Positions 9,097 through 17,458 of a stretch of 64,000 nucleotides of DNA are shown here, one piece after another. Numbering within the stretch: the stretch's first letter is position 1; every line of letters begins with the position of its first letter. The translations under genes and the position numbers were made by a program. Origin of the DNA: a bacterium HR15 (GTDB lineage: Bacteria; Armatimonadota; Fimbriimonadia; Fimbriimonadales; GBS-DC). Location of the stretch: the NCBI GenBank assembly GCA_002898555.1, contig BEHR01000010.1, positions 17,587-81,586 on the forward strand. The letters run 5' to 3'. The notes beneath the pieces are model-generated. The model worked only from the letters and a program-made list of their open reading frames with translations, ran no database searches and was not told the origin of the DNA.

Positions 9097-10083
9097 CTAC
9101 CACTGCACGGGAACGGGTGTCCCACCCGCCTTTGCCGATTGCCAAGCCGCCTCCGTGAACGCAATCACCTTCAAGCCGTCCTCCGGAGTCGATTGCACCT
9201 CCTCGCGTCCCAAAATGGCGTTGACAAAGTTGATCACGGGCTGCGAGCCTGCAGGCAGGTTCTCTGGGCGGAAACGGTTGCCTTGAGCATCGCAGATCTC
9301 CAGCTGATCCTGACGAATGAGGTAGGTCGCCTCACTGCCGACCACGGTAATCTCTTCATGCCAACCTACGGTGGTGCTGCCAATAATCGAGAGATTCCCA
9401 ATCGCGCCGTTCGCATATTCAAACGCCAGCGCGGAATTGATATCCACAGGCACATCGAAATATTGCATAAACGCGCTCACTTTCGTGGCGGGCGCATCCG
9501 CGATCCAGAGCAGGAAGTCCACCAGATGGCTCCCTGTGTCGTTGAGCTGTCCGCCCCCCGACAGCGCAGGGTCCTGTCGCCAGCTGCCGCGCGTCATGCG
9601 ATACCACCGCTGCAGATTGATGGCTTGCACGAAGTGAAGCTCGCCGATCTCGCCCCGGCGAATGCCCTCATACACATAGCGATAGGTAGGGATGTAGTGG
9701 CGTTGATAGGCGACCAGCCCGATTTTGCCCGTCTCCTTGAACCGCTGCACCAGAACGCGGGCATGTTCCACCGTGCAGACCATCGGCTTTTCAATCATCA
9801 CATGCAGCCCCCGGTCAAGGGCGTCCATCGCCTGCTGGAAGTGGAGGGTGTGGGGTGTCACGATGATCACACCGTCCATCTCCACCTGCTCCAACATCGC
9901 GCGATGGTCGTCGAAAAAGGGCACCTCCTGCAGGTGCGGGAAACGCTCCAGAGTATGAGCGCGTTGCTCCTCACTTGGCTCTGTGATGGCGACGATGGTC
10001 GCCTCCGAAACGCCCTGAAGCACATTCAGATGGTGGCGTGCCATGCCACCACTTCCAATCAAACCTAATCGTACCTGAGTCAT
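9097..10083 (-). CDS. Gfo/Idh/MocA family NAD(P)-dependent oxidoreductase
   Basis: The 328-residue protein opens with a Rossmann fold (VRLGLIGSGGMARHH, residues 4-18) and contains the family EKP motif (MIEKPMVCT, about residues 95-103) whose lysine is catalytic. A C-terminal alpha/beta domain starts with LHFVQAINLQRWY. GGGQLNDTGSHLVD gives the H/D residues typical of sugar dehydrogenases of this family. It probably oxidises a sugar, inositol or sugar-acid derivative, but the substrate cannot be told. The SRP RNA starts about 12 nt past its stop. Confidence 0.88.
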   Translation of the reverse strand: MTQVRLGLIGSGGMARHHLNVLQGVSEATIVAITEPSEEQRAHTLERFPHLQEVPFFDDHRAMLEQVEMDGVIIVTPHTLHFQQAMDALDRGLHVMIEKPMVCTVEHARVLVQRFKETGKIGLVAYQRHYIPTYRYVYEGIRRGEIGELHFVQAINLQRWYRMTRGSWRQDPALSGGGQLNDTGSHLVDFLLWIADAPATKVSAFMQYFDVPVDINSALAFEYANGAIGNLSIIGSTTVGWHEEITVVGSEATYLIRQDQLEICDAQGNRFRPENLPAGSQPVINFVNAILGREEVQSTPEDGLKVIAFTEAAWQSAKAGGTPVPVQW

Positions 10084-10451
10084 AGCAACCTCCTTCGCAT
10101 AATATTGGGGAAAGACCCAACTGTTTTTTATTCAACCCTTCCGCGGATATTCCTGCTAAGAGGCTGTTTAAAAACTGGAGTTCAAGGAGATGGGCAGGCA
10201 TTCACGCTGGGGCATTTTGGAGGGCGAGGCTCCCGCCGAGCCGAATCTGGAGGGCCAGGTTCCCGCCGAGCCGTTTCCAACCGACACCGTGCTGGGACAG
10301 GATTGTCTTGGTCACGCATGTCGGCTCGCGGGGACGCTCGCCCTCCAGGGTGAGTTTCGGGCAGATACACCAGTCTGTCCCTACCATTCTTAAATAATCC
10401 CTTCGCTCACGACGCGCTACTCGCCTCATTGCGGTATCATGCTAAGGGGTC
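10084..10451. repeat. Repeat-filled intergenic gap
   Basis: I see no gene in these 368 bases. They hold a solitary transposon-like end (GAGGCTGTTTAAAAACTGG at 10160-10178) and two direct 30-bp GGAGGGCGAGG-type units at 10219-10248 and 10249-10278. An inverted copy lies at about 10322-10346, and a decayed GGGCAGA...TCTGTCCCTA palindrome at 10359-10383. Open frames here are made of these repeats and have no ribosome-binding sites or recognisable protein signatures. Confidence 0.7.
10219..10278 (+). repeat. Two tandem copies of the 30-bp GGAGGGCGAGG repeat
   Basis: Unit 1 (10219-10248) begins GGAGGGCGAGGCTCCCGCCG and unit 2 (10249-10278) begins GGAGGGCCAGGTTCCCGCCG. Each ends in AGCCG plus five variable bases. 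Within the unit, GGCTCCCGCCGAGCC is an imperfect palindrome. The same unit recurs at 18874-18898, in surE (24711-24793), 26095-26119, 58759-58782 and 58890-58911. Confidence 0.85.
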
Positions 10452-12971
10452 ATGTCCCAGATGGAATGGCTTGCCGGGTTGATCCAGCATGCGGTCAGCG
10501 ACGCGGGCACGGAAAGTCTTGCGCACCTGTTGCAGCGCGTCGCGGAACAGAGGGGCGTGTGGAACGGCATTCTCCAGCAGCGTCCTGGTGCACCACCACT
10601 GGTGCTGATGCAGTCGCCCACGATGCCCCTTGCCGACCTGCCTGACCCAAGACATTGGTCTAACCCATCGGGCTTGTCGGATTCACCTGTTGTGTGGCGT
10701 GTGGAACCGCTGCCTATCCCGGACACCTTCTACGCGCTCCGCATCCCGCGCGAGGCAGCGCACGATCCGCTTTGGGATGTGCTGGTGCAGTTGATACGAC
10801 TGCTTTGCCGGCAGGAGCAGCTTCATCGGGAGATCGATAACCTGCGCCGCCAGTCGGAGCGACGCCTGCTTACTGTTGCGACCCTGTATGAAACGGCGTT
10901 CGCCTCCTCGCATTATGAGCTGGAACGGTTCCTGCAGCTTGTCACGGAGCGTGCAGCCCATGCGATGGATGCGCAAGCTTGTACCCTGATGTTGCTGGAG
11001 CCAGACCAGAACACCCTCCGGATTGCTGCCAGTTATGGGCTGCCGCCTGAGCTGACACAGCAAGTGCGTGTCCCATTGGGCGAAGGCATCGCGGGGAGGG
11101 TGGCATTAACGGGGGAGCCGATGATTATCACCGACCCGACGCAGCACCCCCAACTCACCGACATTGTGCCACGCCCCGAAATCAGCAGCTCTATCTGCGT
11201 GCCCTTGCATAACCGAACTGGGGGCTTGCTGGGCGTGCTGACCCTGCGACGCTTGCAGCCTGCACCCTCCTTCACCAGCGAAGACCTGAACGCTTTCACC
11301 ATCTTCGCCAACCAAATCGCGCTTGCCATCGAGAACGCCCGCTTGTATGCCAATCTGAACCGACGCGTGCAGGAATTGACCACACTGGTGAACCTGTCAC
11401 AGGTGGTCAGCGCGATTCTGGACATCGAAACCTTGCTGGAGCTGGTTGGTCGGCAGATTGAGGGGGTGGTTGGCTTCTCGCGCTACGCGTTGTTTTTGCA
11501 AAGTGAATCGTTGCGCACTTATCAGCTCTCTCTGGTGCGTGGCTATACCCGCGAGATGTTCCCACCACGCGGTTTCCGCAAAGGGCAAGGTGTCATCGGC
11601 ATCGTCGCCAAAAAGAAGATGCCGTTGGTGGTGCAAGATGCGCGCCGCGAACTTCAACCGATGCGCGGCTTTGGACGCACGATCGGTGCGAACCGCTACT
11701 GCGTGCTCCCCATTATCATTCACGGCAGCTGCATCGGCGTTATCCTTGCCGATAATGAGGATCGGAGCGGCGAGTTCAGTCTTGAACAGGTGGATTTGCT
11801 CAGTGTATTCACCACGCAGGTAGGTATCGCCATCGAGAACGCACGCCTCTATCGCGAGATGGAGCAACACTATCGTGAGATTCAGAGCCTCGCTGCCTTT
11901 CGCAACAATATTTTGCGCAGCCTGGGCGCAGGCGTGTTCACCCTCAGCCCAAACGGTTATATTGCCACTTGGAACCGCGCAGCCCAAACCATCACCGGCA
12001 TCCGCGCTCGCGATGTCATGGGCAAGCACTACAGCGAACTCTGCAAGCTGATAAGCGGGCGCATTCGAGAAGACGCGCTCCGAATGCTGCAGAGTGCACT
12101 CGACGAGGTGATCAAAGGCGGCGTCTCACGCACCCTCTACAGAATTCCGTTCCGAAAAACCCCCGATGCACAAGACGAAGCGCAACTGCTCAATTTCACC
12201 ATCACCCCGCTGGTGATGCGGGGAGCTGAGAGCAGTGGGGGCGCAGTAGTCGTGTTTGAAGATGTCACGGAGTATCACCGCCTTGAAACGCGCCTGAGCC
12301 AGATGGAGCGCCTCGCCGAAATCGGTCAGATGACCGCCACGATTGCGCATGAAATTCGCAATCCGCTCACCGCGCTCAAAGGCGCTGCCGACCTGCTGAT
12401 GCAAGAGGAGAATTTGCCCGAACAGGTGCAAACCTATGTGGACATCATTCGGCAGGAAGTGGCTCGGCTAAACGACATTGCGGAGGAATTTTTAGAATTC
12501 GCACGACCGTTTGTGCTGAATCGGCGCCCCGTCGTGCTGCGCCCGCTGCTAAAACGCTTGATGCAAGCCCTTGCCCCCTACTTCAAAGAGGCGAAAATCA
12601 CTGCCCAGCTGGAAATTGCGGGCGAGCCGAGCGCGCACCTCGATCCTGTCCGCATCGAACAAGTGTTGCGCAATCTGATCCAGAACGCTATCCAAGCAAT
12701 GCCCAATGGGGGGCGTCTTTTCCTGCGGGCAGGTGAACAAAACAACCGAGTGTACCTGCAGGTACAGGACACGGGAGAAGGCATCCCCACTGAAATCCGT
12801 GAGAAAATCTTTTCGCCCTTCTATACCACCCGCACGCGGGGAACCGGACTGGGGCTAAGTATTGTCCAAAAGATCGTGCAGGCACATCAAGGCGAGGTGT
12901 GCGTCGAATGCCCTGCCGAAGGAGGCTCTATCTTTACCGTATGGCTTCCGAAAATGGCGAGTGGCGAATAG
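10452..12971 (+). CDS. Sensor histidine kinase, GAF-GAF-PAS-HisKA-HATPase_c
   Basis: The 839-residue protein has no membrane segment. It carries two GAF domains (about residues 140-300 and 310-470), each ending in IAIENARLY, then a PAS domain (about 490-610, TLSPNGYIATWNRAAQTITG). The HisKA helix has the phospho-accepting His633 in ATIAHEIRNPLT. The ATPase domain shows N box QVLRNLIQNAIQAM, G1 DTGEGIP and G2 GTGLGLSI. This is the layout of cytoplasmic NtrB-like kinases. The NtrC-like gene about 70 bp downstream on the same strand is its probable partner. The start ATG follows AAGGGGTC. Confidence 0.92.
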   Translation: MSQMEWLAGLIQHAVSDAGTESLAHLLQRVAEQRGVWNGILQQRPGAPPLVLMQSPTMPLADLPDPRHWSNPSGLSDSPVVWRVEPLPIPDTFYALRIPREAAHDPLWDVLVQLIRLLCRQEQLHREIDNLRRQSERRLLTVATLYETAFASSHYELERFLQLVTERAAHAMDAQACTLMLLEPDQNTLRIAASYGLPPELTQQVRVPLGEGIAGRVALTGEPMIITDPTQHPQLTDIVPRPEISSSICVPLHNRTGGLLGVLTLRRLQPAPSFTSEDLNAFTIFANQIALAIENARLYANLNRRVQELTTLVNLSQVVSAILDIETLLELVGRQIEGVVGFSRYALFLQSESLRTYQLSLVRGYTREMFPPRGFRKGQGVIGIVAKKKMPLVVQDARRELQPMRGFGRTIGANRYCVLPIIIHGSCIGVILADNEDRSGEFSLEQVDLLSVFTTQVGIAIENARLYREMEQHYREIQSLAAFRNNILRSLGAGVFTLSPNGYIATWNRAAQTITGIRARDVMGKHYSELCKLISGRIREDALRMLQSALDEVIKGGVSRTLYRIPFRKTPDAQDEAQLLNFTITPLVMRGAESSGGAVVVFEDVTEYHRLETRLSQMERLAEIGQMTATIAHEIRNPLTALKGAADLLMQEENLPEQVQTYVDIIRQEVARLNDIAEEFLEFARPFVLNRRPVVLRPLLKRLMQALAPYFKEAKITAQLEIAGEPSAHLDPVRIEQVLRNLIQNAIQAMPNGGRLFLRAGEQNNRVYLQVQDTGEGIPTEIREKIFSPFYTTRTRGTGLGLSIVQKIVQAHQGEVCVECPAEGGSIFTVWLPKMASGE

Positions 12972-13039
12972 TGAGGGGCAAGTAGCAAGTAGTAAATGGA
13001 ATCTATTCATTCGCCACTTGCCAAAAAGAGGTGAATGCC

Positions 13040-14230
13040 ATGAGTGCAACCGTGCTGATTGTGGATGATGAAGAAAATATCCGTCGCGTGCTGTCGATGG
13101 GGCTTCAAAAAGACGGTTATCATACGCTCACCGCATCGGGCGGACATCAAGCGTTGAAACTGCTGGATGAGGCACACTGCGATGTGTTGGTCTCCGATGT
13201 GGTGATGCCCGATATGAACGGTCTGGAGCTGCTGCGTCGGGTGCGTGAAAAATATCCCGACCTGATTGTGGTCATGATGACCGCCTTCGGCACGATCCCG
13301 GCTGCAGTGGAGGCGATGCGACTGGGTGCGGTCGATTTCCTGACCAAGCCACTGGAGATGGATGTGCTGCGCAAAGTGATTCGCAACGCCTTGCGCGACC
13401 GTGAACGCTTTCCGACCACCCCAGACACACGCCGACGCGCTGCCCCACGCAAGGAGACCCTCTTCATCGGCAATAGCCCCACCATCCGTGAAATCTTGCA
13501 AATCGTGGAGCGTGTTGCAGATACACGCACCACCGTCCTGATTACGGGTGAGAGCGGTACGGGCAAGGAACTTATCGCTCGAATGCTCCACGAAAAAAGC
13601 AGCCGTGCCAGCGGTCCCTTCGTAGCTGTCTCTTGCGCAGCCATCCCGGAAACCCTGCTGGAGGTGGAACTATTCGGGGCGGTCAAGGGCGCATACACCG
13701 GGGCTGAAACGGACCGCATCGGCAAGTTCGAAGCGGCAAACGGTGGCACGCTCTTTCTGGACGAAATTGGCGACATCCCACCCTTGATTCAGGTCAAATT
13801 GCTGCGCGTGTTGCAAGAGCGCGAGATTGAACGGCTGGGCAGCAACAAACCGATCCCCGTCGATGTGCGCCTCGTCGCTGCGACCAATCGCGATCTGGAA
13901 CAGGCGGTGCAGGCAGGCACTTTCCGGGCGGACCTGTTCTATCGCCTGCAGGTGGTGCATATCCATCTACCGCCCCTGCGCGAGCGCCCCGAAGATATAC
14001 CCCTGCTAATTGAGCATTTTGTCAGGAAGTACGCGCAAGAGAACAATCGCGCCATGCACGAGGTCAGCCCCGAAGCGTTGCAACTGTTGAAAGCATATCC
14101 ATGGCCAGGCAATGTGCGCGAGCTGGAGAATGCTATCGAATCGTCTGTGGTGTTAGCCCCGCCCGACGCGCCCACCCTACTGCCCGAACACCTGCCACCC
14201 CAACTCCGTCGAACACTGTCAAGCAAGTAG
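13040..14230 (+). CDS. NtrC-family sigma-54 response regulator lacking the DNA-binding domain
   Basis: The receiver domain has acidic pocket DD9-10, phospho-acceptor Asp53 ([11 protein letters not shown]) and Lys103 (FLTKP). The AAA+ domain (about residues 140-370) has Walker A GESGTGKE (170-177), Walker [12 protein letters not shown], and the sigma-54-contacting loop as GAYTGA (217-222) in place of the usual GAFTGA. The protein stops at residue 396, about 20 residues after the lid motif [13 protein letters not shown]. The Fis-type helix-turn-helix of ordinary NtrC proteins is therefore absent. The ATG at 13040 is chosen because AGAGGTG lies 6-7 nt upstream. It is paired with the preceding kinase. 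Confidence 0.93.
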   Translation: MSATVLIVDDEENIRRVLSMGLQKDGYHTLTASGGHQALKLLDEAHCDVLVSDVVMPDMNGLELLRRVREKYPDLIVVMMTAFGTIPAAVEAMRLGAVDFLTKPLEMDVLRKVIRNALRDRERFPTTPDTRRRAAPRKETLFIGNSPTIREILQIVERVADTRTTVLITGESGTGKELIARMLHEKSSRASGPFVAVSCAAIPETLLEVELFGAVKGAYTGAETDRIGKFEAANGGTLFLDEIGDIPPLIQVKLLRVLQEREIERLGSNKPIPVDVRLVAATNRDLEQAVQAGTFRADLFYRLQVVHIHLPPLRERPEDIPLLIEHFVRKYAQENNRAMHEVSPEALQLLKAYPWPGNVRELENAIESSVVLAPPDAPTLLPEHLPPQLRRTLSSK

Positions 14231-14312
14231 GGTCAGACCCCTGTCGCCCCTTCCAACGCGCTACTCGCCACACCTTGATTTCGCTGGTTCGACGGAGGTA
14301 CACTGCTACTTA

Positions 14313-14333
14313 TAGGGACACGCTGTGTCCCTA
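14313..14333. repeat. TAGGGACA-N5-TGTCCCTA palindrome
   Basis: A perfect 8-bp inverted repeat with a 5-nt loop, one of several palindromes in the window whose ends read TAGGG...CCCTA. It lies between the NtrC-like gene and the next gene and may act as a 3' hairpin. Confidence 0.8.
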
Positions 14334-14377
14334 CCAAATCGGGTTGGATGGAGATTGCGATAGCAGGAGGAGCAGGG

Positions 14378-16246
14378 ATGCAGATAGAGGTCTACTACCG
14401 GGCGCATCAATCGAGCCGGGCTATTTTGGAGCCATCACCACCCCGAAGTGAGTTGGGGGGTACTTTCTGGGTCTTTCTGCACAATCCGAAGCGCATAGCA
14501 CGCAATGTCAGTGCCATTGTGCTGAACGACATCCCTGCTGACAGTCGCACCAACGGTAACGGGCTAAACTGGTTCCGCCTGATGCCAGAACCTATCCCGC
14601 CGCGTGGAAGTGCATTGCTTATCCTGAACGCGCAGGCGTCGCTGCTGCGCCAATCGCCGCTGAAATTTCGCTTGATTCTGGCGGACGGCGAGCGGCACGA
14701 ATGGATACTGCCAATAGAACCGTCACCTTTGACACTAACAAGCGCATGGCTGGAGGGAATGGCTCCTGCAGAGAAGCACAAATCGGATACCAAGGGTGCA
14801 GACCGCGTGCCTACTCAGTTGACCGTCGTGGTGCGCAACGATGACCCGCAGCGTGTCTGGCAAATCGAACAGCTGCGTGTGCAGGGCAAACCGCTGCGCT
14901 TCCGCACGCCAGAATCGCGTCTGGCGCCAGGGGAACTTGCCTTTTTGCATGCTCGCTTACCTTTTGAGCCGGAGCCATCCCAGATTCTTGCGCTGCAAGT
15001 GGACGCCCGCGCAGGGCAGGCAACTACCATGACCGCCGGCGTGGTGCGACCACTGCCACGCTTCTTTCCTATCGGCACCTGGCGCACAGAGGTGTGGCAG
15101 GACGAGAACCTGATGCGGGAGCTGGTAGCGCGAGGTTTCGATACTTTCGTGTTCAGCGACACCCATGCGGAGGTGGAGCGACGCGCGTTTGAGCAGACCT
15201 GTCCGCAACTGGGCGTCAAGGCGCTGGTATTCGCTGGCTTCCCACGCCCCGATACACGCTTCATCGAACGCCATGCGCACAACCCACACATTATCGCCTA
15301 TATGATAAAGGATGAACCCGACTGGACAGAGCCGCGCGAGGTGGACCATTGGCACTTACCGACGCTGTGCGAGCGCGTGGCACAGGTGTTTCGCGACCGC
15401 CAAGTCAGCTCACCTGTCTATCTGAATCTGGCGCGTTCGCGCCGCTTCGGCGAGTTTGCCACCATTCCCGATATCGCTTGCTACGATGCCTATCGCGTGG
15501 GCGCGCCAATGCCCGACCTTTCGCCTGCACCATGGGGCAACCTGCTGGAGTTAGCAGCAACCTACACGGAAGATTTACGAGCGAATTGCGAGCCGTTGCC
15601 TTTCTGGGTCTGGGCGCAGGGCGCACACCCGTGGGACGAGCGTGTGTGGGTTGAAGGGCAACTCGGCAGGGCATGCCCGACCCCCGAAGAGATTCGTGTG
15701 CAGCTCTGGCTGCAGCTTGGGCGCGGCGCGAAGGGCGTGCTCTGGTTCACCACCTTCCTGGAGGAGCCGTTCCGACGCTACTATATGCAGAGGTTGCGCC
15801 CGCTGCCCGAATCGGAACGGTCGCGGACTGTGGAGCAACTCGTGGCGCACGGACGCGAAGCCTACGAGGAGCAAACCCGCCTGAATCGATTCCTGAAAAC
15901 GGTGCGCGAGTGGCTATTGCGCATGGAATGGGCAGGTCGGGCAACCGTGGAACAAGCCACCGAGCCAAAGCGATTGGATGCCTCGCTCTTACTTGGCGAG
16001 CACGAGGCAGCGCTCTGGCTGACCAATCTGGCGTACGAGATGCACCCACAGGGCTATCGCTTCCGCGAGCAACGCGCGATTCGAGCGCGGATCCCGCTTC
16101 CCCGCTGGTGGAAACCGCGTCGCGCCCTCTGGATCGACCCCACCACTCAGCGCGAAATCCCGTTCCAACGGGTGGCAGAAGGGGTCGTGATAGCCATCGA
16201 TACGCTGCCCGAACATGTGGGCAGCGCGTGGCTTTTTAGGGATTAG
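14378..16246 (+). CDS. Protein of unknown function, possible glycosidase-like barrel
   Basis: I do not recognise this 622-residue protein by name. The first 215 residues look like beta-rich sandwich domains (many V/T/L alternations, ending VVRPLPRFFPIGTW). From about residue 230 it reads like a TIM barrel: VARGFDTFVFSD, IIAYMIKDEPDW with an acidic DEPD at a strand end, PVYLNLARSRR, IACYDAYRVG, PFWVWAQGAH, GAKGVLWFTTF. This order is typical of glycoside-hydrolase-like proteins annotated in Planctomycetes and Armatimonadota, but catalytic residues cannot be assigned. There is no signal peptide. The ATG at 14378 is preferred over 14348 because AGGAGG lies 7 nt upstream of it. Confidence 0.75.
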   Translation: MQIEVYYRAHQSSRAILEPSPPRSELGGTFWVFLHNPKRIARNVSAIVLNDIPADSRTNGNGLNWFRLMPEPIPPRGSALLILNAQASLLRQSPLKFRLILADGERHEWILPIEPSPLTLTSAWLEGMAPAEKHKSDTKGADRVPTQLTVVVRNDDPQRVWQIEQLRVQGKPLRFRTPESRLAPGELAFLHARLPFEPEPSQILALQVDARAGQATTMTAGVVRPLPRFFPIGTWRTEVWQDENLMRELVARGFDTFVFSDTHAEVERRAFEQTCPQLGVKALVFAGFPRPDTRFIERHAHNPHIIAYMIKDEPDWTEPREVDHWHLPTLCERVAQVFRDRQVSSPVYLNLARSRRFGEFATIPDIACYDAYRVGAPMPDLSPAPWGNLLELAATYTEDLRANCEPLPFWVWAQGAHPWDERVWVEGQLGRACPTPEEIRVQLWLQLGRGAKGVLWFTTFLEEPFRRYYMQRLRPLPESERSRTVEQLVAHGREAYEEQTRLNRFLKTVREWLLRMEWAGRATVEQATEPKRLDASLLLGEHEAALWLTNLAYEMHPQGYRFREQRAIRARIPLPRWWKPRRALWIDPTTQREIPFQRVAEGVVIAIDTLPEHVGSAWLFRD

Positions 16247-16268
16247 CGATGGGTGAATCGTCCCACCA

Positions 16269-16613
16269 TTATCCCGGCGGCCACCTCATGTGGCGACCAC
16301 CCAGCAGGTGCAGGTGCAGGTGAAATACCGACTGACCTGCAGCGCGGTTGGTGTTCAGGACGACGCGATAGCCCTCCGCCTCCACGCCCTCCTGACGGGC
16401 AATCTCGGCGCAGACCCATAACAGATGTCCCATCAACGCTGTCTGCTCCGGTTTCAGTTCCGCCAAGCTAGCAATATGCTGACGCGGGATGATAAGCACA
16501 TGCACGGGCGCTTGCGGATTGATGTCGCGGAAGGCGACCGCATGCTCGTCCTCATAGAGAATGGTTGCAGGGATCTCGCGTGAAGCGATTTTGCAGAACA
16601 AACATTCACTCAT
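16269..16613 (-). CDS. HIT family (histidine triad) nucleotide hydrolase
   Basis: The 114-residue protein has the triad motif as HLHLHLLGG near the C terminus. CLFCKI at its N terminus resembles the zinc-binding half of HINT-type proteins, and PVHVLIIPRQHI sits in the middle. Such proteins hydrolyse purine nucleotide phosphoramidates. The ATG at 16613 has AAGGAGGT 7 nt upstream. It overlaps the end of the transposase-sigma fusion gene by 8 bp, so the two are probably co-translated. That is an unusual pairing. Confidence 0.93.
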   Translation of the reverse strand: MSECLFCKIASREIPATILYEDEHAVAFRDINPQAPVHVLIIPRQHIASLAELKPEQTALMGHLLWVCAEIARQEGVEAEGYRVVLNTNRAAGQSVFHLHLHLLGGRHMRWPPG

Positions 16614-17361
16614 GGTTTTCACCTCCTTCCGGGTGTGGCAGGCGCACCCCCGTTAGCCATTCGCGCAGTTTATGCATCACCTCTTGCTCGATCTGGCGCA
16701 CCTCCTCCACTTTCAGCGAGAGCATCTCGGCAACCTCTTCGGGTGTATGCACGCGTTCGCCATGCAATCCGTGCAGGAGTTTGATCAGAGCGCGTTCAGC
16801 GGGCAGCAGTTCCTCCATGGCGCGCTCCAAGGCTTTGCCATCGATGCTCAATGGGTCAAATGCTTCTGCCTTGGCCGTCATGAGCGCTTTGCTGCGCTTC
16901 TCACGCTCGTGCCACAGACGCACGATCCCTTCCACCTGCCGATAGCCGACGGTCTCCACATAATAGCCTTCCGCCCAGAAGCTGCGCTTCCCGATACGCC
17001 GCTCTAACCGTGGCAGCGCTTCAAACAGGCGGTGCGCGGTGCCCCGCTTAATGTTGCCCACCAGGTCGGTCAGCGCGACCATCGGCTTGTAGCAGATGAG
17101 CAAATTGACCTGGTTGGGCTTCAGGGAGTAGGCGATGAGTTGGTACTCATACTGCTTGCAAACCTCGCGGAGCGCATGATGGAAATGGGGAAGGACCTCC
17201 TCATCCAACAGGGGCTGACGGGCACGAGTGTAGAAGGTGACGAGGCAGTAGAGACGGTAGGCACTCGATCCACTGGTATGGACCTCCTCGTAAAGCGACC
17301 CCACTGTTTGCCGTGCTGGTTTACCAGCCGTCTGCTCTCGCTGTGTTGGCATATCCGCCAA
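16606..17361 (-). CDS. Domesticated IS200-like (Y1) transposase domain fused to sigma-70 region 4
   Basis: Residues 34-157 follow the IS200/IS605 TnpA fold: AYRLYCLVTFYTR at the start, SFWAEGYYVETVG before the last helix. The HUH metal site, normally HVH, is Q84-V85-N86 (KPNQVNLLIC). The last helix, normally Y..xQ, reads IVRLWHEREKR, so the catalytic tyrosine is missing as well. Residues about 183-237 (LLPAERALIKLLHGLHGERV, then a helix-turn-helix ending EEVRQIEQEV) match sigma-70 region 4.2. I infer a single-strand or hairpin-binding module joined to a promoter- or RNA-polymerase-binding module, with no transposition activity. The gene is coupled to the HIT gene. No IS ends were seen around it. 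Confidence 0.8.
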   Translation of the reverse strand: MADMPTQREQTAGKPARQTVGSLYEEVHTSGSSAYRLYCLVTFYTRARQPLLDEEVLPHFHHALREVCKQYEYQLIAYSLKPNQVNLLICYKPMVALTDLVGNIKRGTAHRLFEALPRLERRIGKRSFWAEGYYVETVGYRQVEGIVRLWHEREKRSKALMTAKAEAFDPLSIDGKALERAMEELLPAERALIKLLHGLHGERVHTPEEVAEMLSLKVEEVRQIEQEVMHKLREWLTGVRLPHPEGGENHE

Positions 17362-17400
17362 GCCTCCACGCCAAACGCACTACAACCGCTATTATTCCAT

Positions 17401-17410
17401 AGTATACCCC
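17401..17410 (-). promoter_or_regulatory. Extended -10 GGGGTATACT of the transposase-sigma gene
   Basis: On the minus strand GGGG precedes TATACT (17406-17401), about 40 nt upstream of the ATG at 17361. It matches the GGGGTATAAT form seen at six other starts in the window. No clear -35 box was seen. Confidence 0.5.
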
Positions 17411-17442
17411 ACCTTGCCCACTTTTTCCTGCCTGCTTGAAGG

Positions 17443-17448
17443 TACAAT
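17443..17448 (+). promoter_or_regulatory. -10 box TACAAT of der, nearly leaderless
   Basis: TACAAT ends 10 bases before the ATG at 17459, so the transcript would have a leader of only about 3-5 nt. No Shine-Dalgarno sequence is present. A matching -35 box was not found. Confidence 0.5.
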
Positions 17449-17458
17449 CCCTGTTGCG

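Noticed and set aside
10105..10429. Several short open frames on both strands
   Set aside because: They consist of the repeat units described there and have no ribosome sites or protein signatures.
16606..17361. Active IS200/IS605 insertion sequence
   Set aside because: Catalytic His and Tyr are missing, there is a C-terminal fusion, no ends or TnpB are seen, and the gene is coupled to a HIT gene.
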